A stretch of DNA of 64,000 bases, taken from positions 124,001 to 188,000 of the forward strand of contig NZ_LNQS01000001.1 in the NCBI RefSeq assembly GCF_001513785.1, in the 5' to 3' direction. The DNA is from Rheinheimera sp. EpRS3 (GTDB lineage: Bacteria; Pseudomonadota; Gammaproteobacteria; Enterobacterales; Alteromonadaceae). Positions 9,029 to 16,635 of the stretch are shown here, piece after piece (positions within the stretch are counted from its first letter, which is position 1; each line of letters opens with the position of its first letter). The position numbers and the translations under genes were made by a program. The notes below the pieces were generated by a model. The model had not been told where the DNA came from. It ran no database searches and worked only from the letters and a program-made list of their open reading frames with translations.

Positions 9029-9081
9029 AGCGGCGCATAACAGCGCCGCTGCAAAAACAGACAAAAAATAATCAATCTGGC

Positions 9082-9110
9082 TTGACAAAATTCCAAGCCG
9101 GATTTAACTT
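9082..9110 (+). promoter_or_regulatory. Probable sigma-70 promoter of the DUF1080/keto-glycoside operon
   Basis: A perfect -35 TTGACA (9082-9087) is followed after 17 bp by TAACTT (9105-9110), a weak -10. The LacI-type operator at 9117-9130 falls on the expected transcription start, the standard arrangement for repression. Confidence 0.5.
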
Positions 9111-9116
9111 AAATTA

Positions 9117-9130
9117 TGTAACCGGTTTCA
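9117..9130. promoter_or_regulatory. LacI-family operator at the start of the DUF1080 operon
   Basis: TGTAACCGGTTTCA, identical to the site at 6749. It sits just downstream of the promoter at 9082-9110 and 92 bp upstream of the DUF1080 lipoprotein start. The long leader between (9131-9222) holds no gene that I can see. Confidence 0.72.
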
Positions 9131-9222
9131 TTGGCAGTGTTCAAAGAATCACGCCAACAAAATAATTATAACGAGCGGTACCGGCCAGCAATAGCGCTGG
9201 CTAAAACAAGGGGAGCGTCAAC

Positions 9223-9960
9223 GTGATCAGAGTTAACTCGGGTGCGTTTTGTCGTACAGCAGCGATCAGCCTGCTGTTGCTAGCAGCTGTTACCGGCTGT
9301 AAACCTGCACCAACTACCTCCGAAGGCATCTCTGGTGCTGCTACACCTGATAAAACCACTGCAGAAGTATCTGCTGGCTGGCAATGGCTGTTTAGTGGCG
9401 AATCTGCCGAAGGCTGGACTGACAAAAGCGGCAAACCGATTGGCGAGCAATGGCAAATTATCGACAAGGCGCTGGTGCTTACCGCCGCTGGTGGCGGTGA
9501 TATTGTCAGCAAGCAAAGCTTTACCGATTTTGAACTGGAACTGGAGTGGCAAATTGCCGCATCCGGCAACAGTGGTATCTTCTACAAGGTTAACAGTGAA
9601 GGGTGGTCTGGTGGTTTAGAGTATCAGCTACTTGACGATGATAATTATCCCGGCCATGACAACCCTATTCATTTTACCGCTTCGTTGTTTGATATTTACG
9701 CACCGCAAGTTGATGCCCATTTACCTGCCGGTAGCTGGAATCATACCCGCATTGTTGTGCGCCACCCGCAGGTTGAGCACTGGCTTAATGGCAAACTGGT
9801 GCTGCAGTTTGAGTTGGGCTCCGCCGACTGGCAGCAGCGCGCTGCCAACAGCAATTTTGCCCCTAAGCATGATATTGCTACAGCTGAGCCCGGGCATATT
9901 ATGCTGCAAGACCATAATGACAAAATAGCTTTTCGTCAGATCCGGATCCGTGCCTTATAA
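9223..9960 (+). CDS. DUF1080 (3-keto-disaccharide hydrolase) family lipoprotein
   Basis: A 245-residue exported protein. The N-terminus is a lipoprotein signal with lipobox VTGC (Cys26). The rest is a concanavalin-like beta-sandwich of the DUF1080 family, with GWTDKSG, NSGIFYKV, GLEYQLLDD and the late AEPGHIMLQDH motif. DUF1080 members, studied mainly in Bacteroides, cleave or hydrate 3-keto-glycosides after oxidation of the sugar C3 hydroxyl. Here it would act in the periplasm or at the outer membrane. It is the first gene of an operon with an exported TIM-barrel protein 12 bp downstream, and a GMC dehydrogenase follows, which matches that chemistry. The glycoside is unknown. Confidence 0.83.
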   Translation: MIRVNSGAFCRTAAISLLLLAAVTGCKPAPTTSEGISGAATPDKTTAEVSAGWQWLFSGESAEGWTDKSGKPIGEQWQIIDKALVLTAAGGGDIVSKQSFTDFELELEWQIAASGNSGIFYKVNSEGWSGGLEYQLLDDDNYPGHDNPIHFTASLFDIYAPQVDAHLPAGSWNHTRIVVRHPQVEHWLNGKLVLQFELGSADWQQRAANSNFAPKHDIATAEPGHIMLQDHNDKIAFRQIRIRAL

Positions 9961-9972
9961 CAGGAGCATGTT

Positions 9973-10878
9973 ATGGCTATTAACCGTCGCCATTTTTTAT
10001 GTCGTACCTTTGCCGGGGCTGCTGTTGCCGGTTTAGCCAGCCAGTTACCGCTAAGCTGGTCGGTGTTTGCGGCCAGCCCGTTACAGCCAAAAATTTCACT
10101 GGCACAGTGGTCATTGCACCGTCAGCTGCGCTCCGGTCAGCTAAAGGTACTGGATTTTGCTGTAAAAACCCGGCGCGATTTTCAACTCGGCGCTGTCGAA
10201 TACGTAAATCAGTTTTTTGCCGACAAGGCGCAGGATCAAGCTTTTTTACGCCAGTTAAAACAGCGCGCCGATGACAGCGGTGTCAGCAGCTTACTGATTA
10301 TGGTCGACGCTGAAGGCGACCTGGCGGCACTGGAGGCAAAGCAACGACAGCAGGCGGTAGAAAACCATTATAAGTGGGTTGAAGCCGCAGCGTTTTTAGG
10401 CTGCCATGCTATCCGTGTCAGTATTGCTGATAACGCCAAAACCGACGCCTTAGAAATGCAACCGGCGGCAGTACTGGGCCTGCAACAATTGGCTGCTTTT
10501 GCCGCGCCCTTTGGGATCAGCATTATTGTCGAAAACCATATGGGCCACTCTATGGACGCCAACTGGCTGGCCACGGTATTGCAGCAGGCCGGTAATGTTG
10601 GCAGCCTGCCGGATTTTGGTAACTTTAGCGGCGATAAATACCAAGGCACACAATTACTGCTGCCGTTTGCCAAAGGTATCAGTGCTAAAACTTATGCCTT
10701 TGATGACAACGGCGCTGAGAGCAGTATCGATTATCAGCGCATGTGGCAATTGATCCAAAACGCGGGTTATCAGGGCTATATCGGTATTGAGTATGAAGGT
10801 GAAAATGCTGATGAAGATGCAGGGATCCGTGCAACGCGCGATTTACTGCTGGCCGTGGCCAATCACGCCGGGCGTTGA
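9973..10878 (+). CDS. Tat-exported sugar isomerase/epimerase-like TIM-barrel protein
   Basis: A 301-residue protein beginning MAINRRHFLCRTFAG, a twin-arginine signal, so it is exported folded and probably with bound metal. The remainder is a hydroxypyruvate-isomerase-like TIM barrel with candidate metal ligands in IIVENHMGH, LPDFGNF and IGIEYEGE. It is distinct from the cytoplasmic TIM barrel at 7944. In keto-glycoside clusters such proteins act as lyases or isomerases on the oxidized glycoside. It is 12 bp downstream of the DUF1080 lipoprotein and followed by a weak terminator and another operator. The precise reaction is inference. Confidence 0.83.
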   Translation: MAINRRHFLCRTFAGAAVAGLASQLPLSWSVFAASPLQPKISLAQWSLHRQLRSGQLKVLDFAVKTRRDFQLGAVEYVNQFFADKAQDQAFLRQLKQRADDSGVSSLLIMVDAEGDLAALEAKQRQQAVENHYKWVEAAAFLGCHAIRVSIADNAKTDALEMQPAAVLGLQQLAAFAAPFGISIIVENHMGHSMDANWLATVLQQAGNVGSLPDFGNFSGDKYQGTQLLLPFAKGISAKTYAFDDNGAESSIDYQRMWQLIQNAGYQGYIGIEYEGENADEDAGIRATRDLLLAVANHAGR

Positions 10879-10904
10879 GGTTAAATTTAATGCCCGGTTT
10901 TTTT
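10868..10904 (+). terminator. Weak rho-independent terminator overlapping the TIM-barrel stop
   Basis: CCGGGC (10868-10873) pairs with GCCCGG (10892-10897) over an 18-base loop and is followed by seven T. The long loop makes it weak; partial read-through into the GMC gene is possible. Confidence 0.4.
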
Positions 10905-10913
10905 GCCTGGCAG

Positions 10914-10927
10914 TGTAACCGGTTACA
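10914..10927. promoter_or_regulatory. LacI-family operator (perfect palindrome) upstream of the GMC dehydrogenase
   Basis: TGTAACCGGTTACA, identical to the site at 5398. It is 113 bp upstream of the GMC oxidoreductase start, in a 160-bp gap that carries no other gene. Confidence 0.73.
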
Positions 10928-11039
10928 GAGTGGCGTTTGAGTGAGTGGTTCCAAGCTAGCAGGCCGTTAGCAGCCGGGCCAGCATAATTATTATAACAAG
11001 GCACATGGTTACAAAGTGTGCAGACGAGGAGAGTGCAAG

Positions 11040-12836
11040 ATGTCAGGAGCATCCGGACAGCAGGAATATGACGTAATCGTAGTTGGCTCTGGGGCCGGCG
11101 GCGGTATGTCAGCATTAATATTAAGCATCGCCGGCTTAAAGGTGTTAATGCTTGAAGCAGGGCGGCATTATGACCCAGTAACAGAAACGCCGATGTTTAA
11201 TCTGCCCAAAGAGGCGCCGCTACGCGGTGCCAGTACACCGGATAAACCCTTTGGTTTTTATGATGCCACCATCGACGGTGGCTGGCAGGTGCCGGGTGAA
11301 CCTTATACCCAGGCCAGCCGTGAGCCACAGCAACGTTTTGACTGGTGGCGGGCCCGCATGCTGGGCGGGCGTACCAACCACTGGGGCCGTATTTCACTGC
11401 GTAACGGCGAGTATGATTTTAAACCCTACAGCCGCGATGGCCTGGGCTTTGACTGGCCAATAAACTATGCCGATTTAGCGCCCTATTACGATAAAACCGA
11501 AATGTTAATTGGCGTGTATGGTGAAACCGGCCACGGCCTGGAAAACACGCCGGATTCGCCCGAAGGCATTTTACAACCAGCGCCCAAGCCGCGCGCTTAT
11601 GAGCTGCTGGCAAAAAAATCCTGTGATGAACTGAATATTCCGGTGATCCCGGCGCATCTGGCGATTTTAAGCCAGCGCCAGGACCACACCCGGCTGCCGG
11701 CAAAGCTGTTTCCTAACAGTGAACTGGGGCAAAAAGTGGTGGCCGATTCTATGCAATCCCGCGCTGCCTGCTTCTGGGCCACACCGTGTGGCCGTGGTTG
11801 CTCTATTAAAGCCAATTTCCAGTCCACTACGGTGTTAATTCCACCTGCACTGGCCACCGGCAATCTGACCATTATTACCGATGCCATGGTGCGCGAAGTA
11901 ACGCTGAATAAGGCCGGTAAAGCAGATGGCGTAATTTATATTGATAAAAACAGCCGCGAAGAAGTGAAAGTAAAAGGCCGTGCAGTTGTGGTAGCCGCCA
12001 GTGCGGCAGAAACGGCGCGGATTTTCCTTAACTCGCGCAGCCCACTATTTCCGGACGGCATTGCCAACAGTTCCGGTCTGGTGGGTAAATACCTGATGGA
12101 TACTGTCGGTGCTGGCGTCGGCGGGCAAATTCCGGCGCTGGAAAACCTGCCGCCGATGAATGAAGACGGCTCGTCTGGTATGCACCTATATCAACCATGG
12201 TGGCTGTACAAGCAGCAAAAGGCCGGCAAGCTGAATTTTGCCCGTGGTTATCACATTGAAATGAGCGGTGGCCGTGGTATGCCGGGGGCCGGTGCTTTTG
12301 GTGGCCTGCAAAGTTTTACTGAAGGTGCATACGGTGCCGATTTTAAACAGGCGTGCCGGCGCTATTACGGTACCTTTGTGCACTTTGATGGCCGTGGCGA
12401 GATGATCCCGAACGAAAACAGCTATGCCGAACTGGACCCGACAGTGGTGGACCAGTGGGGTATACCGGTGCTGAAGTTTCACTGGCAATGGTCCGAGCAT
12501 GAGATAAATCAGGCGGCGCATATGCAGAAAACCTTCGCCGACATTATTACCGGTATGGGTGGAAAGGTAACCAGCAACATAGAAACTGACGGCCGCAAAG
12601 CCATCATGAACGGCGGCGCCATTATTCACGAAGTCGGCGGCACCATTATGGGCGCCGACCGCAAAAAATCGGTGCTGAATCAGTATTGTCAGGCTTGGGA
12701 TGTACCCAACCTGTTTGTCACCGACGGCGCACCTTTTGCGTCCAACGCCGATAAAAACCCCACTCTGACTATTCTGGCGCTGGCCTGGCGCACCAGTGAT
12801 TACATTGTTGAACAGTTCAAGCAAAGGAATATTTAA
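11040..12836 (+). CDS. GMC-family FAD oxidoreductase, probable glucoside 3-dehydrogenase large subunit
   Basis: A 598-residue flavoprotein of the glucose-methanol-choline family. Near the N-terminus is the FAD-binding GSGAGGGMSALIL followed by VLMLEAGRHYDP. GGRTNHWGRISLR is the typical FAD-proximal motif. Near the C-terminus HEVGGTIMG and SNADKNPTLTI hold the catalytic His and Asn. It has no signal peptide. The small subunit one base downstream has a Tat signal, so this subunit is probably carried out as a hitch-hiker. Together they match FAD-dependent glucoside/lactose 3-dehydrogenases, which oxidize C3 of glycosides in the periplasm. The start at ATG 11040 is supported by GAGGAGA just upstream; the open frame begins earlier at a GTG (11016). 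Confidence 0.86.
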   Translation: MSGASGQQEYDVIVVGSGAGGGMSALILSIAGLKVLMLEAGRHYDPVTETPMFNLPKEAPLRGASTPDKPFGFYDATIDGGWQVPGEPYTQASREPQQRFDWWRARMLGGRTNHWGRISLRNGEYDFKPYSRDGLGFDWPINYADLAPYYDKTEMLIGVYGETGHGLENTPDSPEGILQPAPKPRAYELLAKKSCDELNIPVIPAHLAILSQRQDHTRLPAKLFPNSELGQKVVADSMQSRAACFWATPCGRGCSIKANFQSTTVLIPPALATGNLTIITDAMVREVTLNKAGKADGVIYIDKNSREEVKVKGRAVVVAASAAETARIFLNSRSPLFPDGIANSSGLVGKYLMDTVGAGVGGQIPALENLPPMNEDGSSGMHLYQPWWLYKQQKAGKLNFARGYHIEMSGGRGMPGAGAFGGLQSFTEGAYGADFKQACRRYYGTFVHFDGRGEMIPNENSYAELDPTVVDQWGIPVLKFHWQWSEHEINQAAHMQKTFADIITGMGGKVTSNIETDGRKAIMNGGAIIHEVGGTIMGADRKKSVLNQYCQAWDVPNLFVTDGAPFASNADKNPTLTILALAWRTSDYIVEQFKQRNI

Positions 12837-12837
12837 C

Positions 12838-13503
12838 ATGGCAGATCATAACTATAACGACAGTAGCAATACCAACTTAAAACGCCGGGATGCATTAAAG
12901 CTGCTGGCAACAGCCGCCGTAGCTATGCCGGTACTGGGTATGGCTGGCCATGCCGCGGCGGTGACGGCTAAAACCAAGGGCGCCGAGCTGATTTACCGGC
13001 CCACCGATCCGGATATGCTAAAGCCGGTAATACCCTGGTCAATGACACTGACTCAGGCCGAGCTGGATGATTTGGCGGTGCTGGCAGACATTATTATTCC
13101 GGCTGATGCACAGTCACCTTCGGCTGCCAGCCTGGGGGCGCAGCACTTTATTAATGAATGGGTGAGTGCGCCTTATCCGCAACAAAAAGCCGATCTGGTG
13201 CTGGTACGTGGCGGTTTGGTGTGGTTAAACGGCGAAGCAAAAAAACGCTTTGGTAAAGCGTTCGCCAAACTCAGCGCTACTGAGCAGCGGCAAATTTGTG
13301 ACGATATCTGTTTTGAACCCAAAGCCGCCGCCAACTTAAAGCATGGTGCCCGCTTCTTTGCCAAAGTACGCGATTTAACTGCCACAGCCTTTTACACCAC
13401 TGAACCCGGTATGGCCGACATCGGCTATATCGGTAATAAACCTATGGCCAGTTTCGACGGCCCGTCTGATGAGGTGCTGCGCAAACTGAAACTAAAAAGT
13501 TAA
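12838..13503 (+). CDS. Gluconate 2-dehydrogenase subunit 3-like protein with Tat signal (dehydrogenase small subunit)
   Basis: A 221-residue small subunit starting at ATG 12838, one base after the GMC stop, with AAGGA upstream. The N-terminus contains KRRDALKLLATAAVA, a twin-arginine signal. The body matches the gluconate 2-dehydrogenase subunit 3 family (LADIIIPADAQSPSA, GAQHFINEW). In characterized systems this subunit chaperones the GMC flavoprotein and carries it through Tat. A membrane cytochrome c usually takes the electrons, and none is encoded next to these genes. The next gene is a TonB-dependent receptor after 136 bp with no LacI-type site. Confidence 0.86.
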   Translation: MADHNYNDSSNTNLKRRDALKLLATAAVAMPVLGMAGHAAAVTAKTKGAELIYRPTDPDMLKPVIPWSMTLTQAELDDLAVLADIIIPADAQSPSAASLGAQHFINEWVSAPYPQQKADLVLVRGGLVWLNGEAKKRFGKAFAKLSATEQRQICDDICFEPKAAANLKHGARFFAKVRDLTATAFYTTEPGMADIGYIGNKPMASFDGPSDEVLRKLKLKS

Positions 13504-13639
13504 ACCAAAGCCCTGTGTTAAGTGGGGCCGCTCGACAATGACACAAGTGAAAAAACAGGGTTCTGACTGCGTTTAGGCGGTAAGAGAAACTCATTGCTCA
13601 GAACAATAGTTAAAACTAAAAAAATGAGAGCAACACACT

Positions 13640-16606
13640 ATGTACAGTAAAAATAGGTACAACGAAACGGGGAATACCACGCAGCCTGCAAGGTTGCGTA
13701 AACACCGGCTGGCACAGGCAGTAAGCCTGAGCCTACTATTAACGGCCGGCTGTAATACTGCTCTGGCACAGGAAGCTGAGCCAGCGACAGAAGCCAAAGC
13801 CGAAGCTGAAATTGAAGTAGTACAGGTGCGGGGTATCCGTGCCAGTATGGCCGAGAATATGGCGATCAAACGCTTATCCAGCGCGGTGGTGGATGCCATT
13901 ACCGCTGAGGATATCGGTAAGTTTCCGGATAAAAACGTTGCCGATTCCTTGCAGCGTGTGCCTGGTGTAGTGATCCAGCGCGACGGCGGTGAGGGCTCAA
14001 CCGTGAGTATCCGTGGTTTATCGTCTGATCTGACCTTTACCCAGCTAAATGGCAACTTTATTGCGTCGTCACCCGGTGAACCATCACGCTCCTTTGATTA
14101 CACCCTGCTGCCGTCGGCAATGATCCAGACGGTAGAAGTGTTTAAATCGCCGGAAGCCCGGCTGGATGCCGGTGGGGTTGGTGGTACCGTATTGCTGCAT
14201 ACACGTAAGCCATTTGATATGGACGCCAATTCCGGCGTGTTAAATATTGAGTCGACCTATGCTGATGTCACCGACAAGCATGAACCGCAGTTTACCGGGG
14301 TGTATTCGTGGAAAAACGACGCTGAGAGTCTGGGCCTGCTGGTGGGTTATACCCGGCAAAACCGCACCAGCCGCGTGTTGTCGGGAGGCACCGATTCAAG
14401 TATCTGGCGCTGGAGCGGCGAGGACGATACCGCGGTGGATGTTAACGGCAACCCGGTAGATAACAACAATAACTGGGCAGAGCTGACCGATGCGCAGGGC
14501 AATGTTTATAACGGGGTCTGGTTTCCGCAGGTAGCCCGGGTTGGCGTAACCAAAGAAGAGCGTGAGCGCGAAGGCCTGCAGCTTACCGGGCAATGGCGGC
14601 CAACCGACCGGCTGGAGCTGGGATTTAACTATTTTGGTTTTACCTTAGGCCAGAACAGAACCAGCTCAGTGGTGTCGATGCCGGAATGGTCATTAAACCC
14701 TAATTTTCTTACCGGTGTGACGCTGGATGAGTCCGGCACCATTATTACCGGCATGGATTATACCGTCGGTGCCGGTGGGGCAGAAAACGACCTGCAATTT
14801 CCCTGGATGAATGGCAGCTATGTCAGGGAAGAGTCTACCTCAGATACTTTTGATTTTAACTTCAGTTACGAGGGTGATAGCTACCGGTTGAAACTGGTTG
14901 CCGGTAACACCGAGGCCAAAGGCGGGCCAACAGAAAGCTGGGATGTGGCGTATAAAAGTTCAAACTGGGGCGAAAACCAACCCTTTATTGAAAACGCTGC
15001 ACAATTTGCCGGCTGGTCGCTGGGCGATCGTATGTCGATGTATATTGATCCTAACACCCTGACCAACTTACTAAATGGTGTTGGCGGCGGCCGTGACCCG
15101 GGCTCGTCTAACTCCAGTTTTGTACGCAGCACGCTGGAAGAGCGTTACTATCAGATGGATCTTGATTTTGATGTCGATTGGGGCATTTTTACACTGGTTC
15201 GTACCGGCCTGAAATTCCGTGATGCCAAACTGCATCGCGAAACCGGTAATAACTTTTTTCTGGCGCCTGATTTTGATGTTGAAGGTGCGCTGGCCAGTGG
15301 TCGCGGTATAGACCAGTTTGACAGCTATCAGTGGAACGGTGGTATGCCACTGGCAAAAGACGTACTAAAAGCGAATGGCGAAGGCAATATTGCCGGTGGC
15401 TTTGATATTAACCTGATGCCGGTAGTGGATTGGGATAAGTACCGCGACATTATTTTAAGCAACTATAAACCCTATACCCGGATTGAAGATAATTTTGTCT
15501 ATAACATCCGCGAGCAAGGCCAGGCATTTTACCTGCAGGGCGATTTCAGCTTTGGTGATTTCCGTGGTAACACCGGTGTGCGGGTAGTAAAAACCAAAAC
15601 CACCGGCGAGTCGACCGATTTATATACCTACTTTCTTGATCATACCGACGATGTAACCGGTTTACCTGTTACCGGCGATGACCGTTTTGTCGAAAACTGG
15701 CAGTTAATATCGCAAACCACCGAAGAAACCTATGTGCTACCCAGCCTGAACCTGGTGTGGGATGCTGGTGACAATCTGGTCGTGCGCGGGGCACTGGCTA
15801 AAGTGATGTCACCGCCAGGCTACGGTGATTTGGGCAGCCAGGAGCGTATCAGCTTTGTTTCAGATGAATGGGCAGATGATCGCGCCGCCTTTAATACTCA
15901 ACCGGGTTTTAGCGGTAGTGGCGGTAATAAAAACCTGAAACCGTTTGAATCGATGCAGGCGGATCTGTCAATCGAGTACTACTACGGCACGGGCTCAGCA
16001 GTGGGCATGGCATTGTTTTATAAAGACGTTGATAACTTTGTCGTGCCGCTGATCATTGATTCGGTGCGCGATTTTGCCGGCGAGCCGGGTGTGGTAGAAC
16101 CGGGTCAAATTACTATTAGCCCCTACAGCACGGTAGGTAATGGCTCTAATGCCAAGTCGCAGGGCGTGGAGCTGTTTATCCAGCATGCCTTTGCCAATGG
16201 CTTTGGCCTTAATGCCAACTATACCTACAACAAAACTAACCAGGCCGACGTTAATGTCGATGGCGAAAAGTTTGGCGAATCACCTTTGGTGGGCAGTGCC
16301 AAGTACCAGTACAACCTGTCGGCGTTTTACGAAACAGACGATTACAGTATCCGTGCGTCTTATAACAAACGCGGTGAAACGGTATTGGGTATTAACAGTG
16401 GCTTAAACGTGTATCAGGACCCGTACGATCAAATAGATGTAAATGCCTCCTATGCCCTGACAGAGCGTTGGCTGCTAAGCGCATCAGTTATCAACCTGAC
16501 TAAATCTGAATCAACGTCCAGGTTAGGTAACGACACCGATGCGCGCTTTTTAAACAATAGCTACTCTGGCCGGCGTTACTACGCAGGTATCACGTTTAAT
16601 TTCTGA
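13640..16606 (+). CDS. TonB-dependent receptor (glycan uptake type)
   Basis: A 988-residue outer-membrane transporter. After a signal peptide ending in ALAQ comes a short acidic linker, then VQVRGIRASM and the plug-domain motifs IGKFPDKNVADSLQRVPGV and GEGSTVSIRGL. These are typical of the large proteobacterial receptors used for oligosaccharide import. The C-terminus RYYAGITFNF ends in Phe, as expected for a beta-barrel assembled by BamA. It lies upstream of a CBM32-repeat lipoprotein (29-bp gap), which is followed by a terminator, so the two form a unit. The substrate is unknown; context points to a GlcNAc- or glucoside-containing glycan. The preceding gap (13504-13639) has no LacI-type site that I can see. 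Confidence 0.9.
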   Translation: MYSKNRYNETGNTTQPARLRKHRLAQAVSLSLLLTAGCNTALAQEAEPATEAKAEAEIEVVQVRGIRASMAENMAIKRLSSAVVDAITAEDIGKFPDKNVADSLQRVPGVVIQRDGGEGSTVSIRGLSSDLTFTQLNGNFIASSPGEPSRSFDYTLLPSAMIQTVEVFKSPEARLDAGGVGGTVLLHTRKPFDMDANSGVLNIESTYADVTDKHEPQFTGVYSWKNDAESLGLLVGYTRQNRTSRVLSGGTDSSIWRWSGEDDTAVDVNGNPVDNNNNWAELTDAQGNVYNGVWFPQVARVGVTKEEREREGLQLTGQWRPTDRLELGFNYFGFTLGQNRTSSVVSMPEWSLNPNFLTGVTLDESGTIITGMDYTVGAGGAENDLQFPWMNGSYVREESTSDTFDFNFSYEGDSYRLKLVAGNTEAKGGPTESWDVAYKSSNWGENQPFIENAAQFAGWSLGDRMSMYIDPNTLTNLLNGVGGGRDPGSSNSSFVRSTLEERYYQMDLDFDVDWGIFTLVRTGLKFRDAKLHRETGNNFFLAPDFDVEGALASGRGIDQFDSYQWNGGMPLAKDVLKANGEGNIAGGFDINLMPVVDWDKYRDIILSNYKPYTRIEDNFVYNIREQGQAFYLQGDFSFGDFRGNTGVRVVKTKTTGESTDLYTYFLDHTDDVTGLPVTGDDRFVENWQLISQTTEETYVLPSLNLVWDAGDNLVVRGALAKVMSPPGYGDLGSQERISFVSDEWADDRAAFNTQPGFSGSGGNKNLKPFESMQADLSIEYYYGTGSAVGMALFYKDVDNFVVPLIIDSVRDFAGEPGVVEPGQITISPYSTVGNGSNAKSQGVELFIQHAFANGFGLNANYTYNKTNQADVNVDGEKFGESPLVGSAKYQYNLSAFYETDDYSIRASYNKRGETVLGINSGLNVYQDPYDQIDVNASYALTERWLLSASVINLTKSESTSRLGNDTDARFLNNSYSGRRYYAGITFNF

Positions 16607-16635
16607 ACCAGGCACACAAAGAGGCAGAATATATA

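Noticed and set aside
9030..9049. GC-rich hairpin AGCGGCGC/GCGCCGCT as a terminator
   Set aside because: No T-run follows on either strand; I mention it only as structure near the degenerate palindrome.
15652..15665. TGTAACCGGTTTAC, similar to the LacI-type operators
   Set aside because: It lies deep inside the TonB receptor coding region, encodes ordinary residues there, and its right arm differs from the promoter-located sites.
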